A DNA stretch of 64,000 nt, taken from assembly GCA_024239075.1 (NCBI GenBank), contig JANBVI010000078.1, forward strand, positions 1 to 64,000, written 5' to 3'. Shown one piece after another: positions 63,844-64,000 of this stretch (positions within the stretch are counted from its first letter, which is position 1; the number at the start of each line of letters is the position of its first letter). The notes under the pieces were generated by a model. It was not told the origin of the DNA. It saw only the letters and a list, made by a program, of their open reading frames with translations, and did no database searches. Position numbers and translations under genes: made by a program. Source of the stretch: Fischerella sp. CENA71. GTDB lineage: Bacteria > Cyanobacteriota > Cyanobacteriia > Cyanobacteriales > Nostocaceae.

Positions 63844-64000
63844 CAGTAAAGTTACTCAAATAGTCTGCTTTGTGTTGCAATCACAGAAAAGCCTGTTTAT
63901 TTGGATCATAAACCCCAAAGCGTTGCAAACTCTCAATTGCAAAAAACTTTAATTCTGCGGGAATTTTCGCACTTGATACTCAGAGAATTCTACTATTTGA

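Noticed and set aside
63755-63952. 65-codon plus-strand frame near the end of the window
   Set aside because: It overlaps the start of the methyltransferase gene on the other strand and has no motif.

Overview
The window looks like chromosome from a filamentous, probably heterocyst-forming cyanobacterium (Nostocales; Nostoc/Calothrix/Tolypothrix-like). The evidence is the dense HIP1 octamer (GCGATCGC), the heptameric short tandem repeats (STRR type) between and inside genes, and cyanobacterial marker genes: ndhL next to a DUF3007 gene and trpA, chlH, a helical carotenoid protein, an 8-HDF-type photolyase and a tandem PTPS protein. I saw no rRNA, tRNA or CRISPR array. Assignments rest on reading motifs by eye; no database search was run.

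Layout. 1-860: a decayed DUF433/DUF5615 toxin-antitoxin pair beside a 21-bp HIP1-bearing tandem repeat. 1.2-6.2 kb: housekeeping genes (typA, a DUF58 protein, ndhL, DUF3007, trpA). 6.5-8.9 kb: one small membrane protein and a 1.7-kb AT-rich gap. 8.9-18.1 kb: four co-directional genes for large exported proteins (DUF11/SdrD-like; a 1228-residue predicted outer-membrane barrel with an Ig-like domain; a beta-helix plus OmpA protein; a protein with three SdrD-B-like domains). They look like a cell-surface system and are the best candidate here for an undescribed function. 18.2-22.4 kb: usp, pgk, a Nudix hydrolase and a photolyase. 22.4-24.3 kb: a repeat-rich stretch with a candidate small RNA and a broken REP-associated tyrosine transposase (RAYT) surrounded by its probable REP palindromes. 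24.3-32.7 kb: chlH, an LpxB-related protein, a fasciclin protein and a GST. 32.8-43.5 kb: a HerA-like ATPase, an SMR-like small transporter plus a GT-C-like protein, a very large polytopic membrane protein and a CocE/NonD hydrolase.

43.6-49.9 kb is a cluster of stress-type genes (cupin, zinc alcohol dehydrogenase, a small exported protein, SRPBCC, DJ-1 fused to a ferritin-like domain, DUF2267, DUF6335-like, helical carotenoid protein). 50-57 kb holds a TPR protein, a hybrid histidine kinase, a tandem PTPS protein and a PrsW-type protease. 57.2-62.9 kb looks acquired: a TIR protein, an EamA transporter, a TetR regulator with two operator copies, a truncated DUF1272 gene, an AurF-like diiron oxygenase and a BBE-type FAD oxidoreductase followed by an attC-like folded site. 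A methyltransferase closes the window.

A recurring theme is small repeats entering coding DNA without breaking it. A 30-bp REP palindrome and an ~80-125-bp G-rich/C-rich hairpin element occur between genes and also as in-frame insertions inside several proteins.
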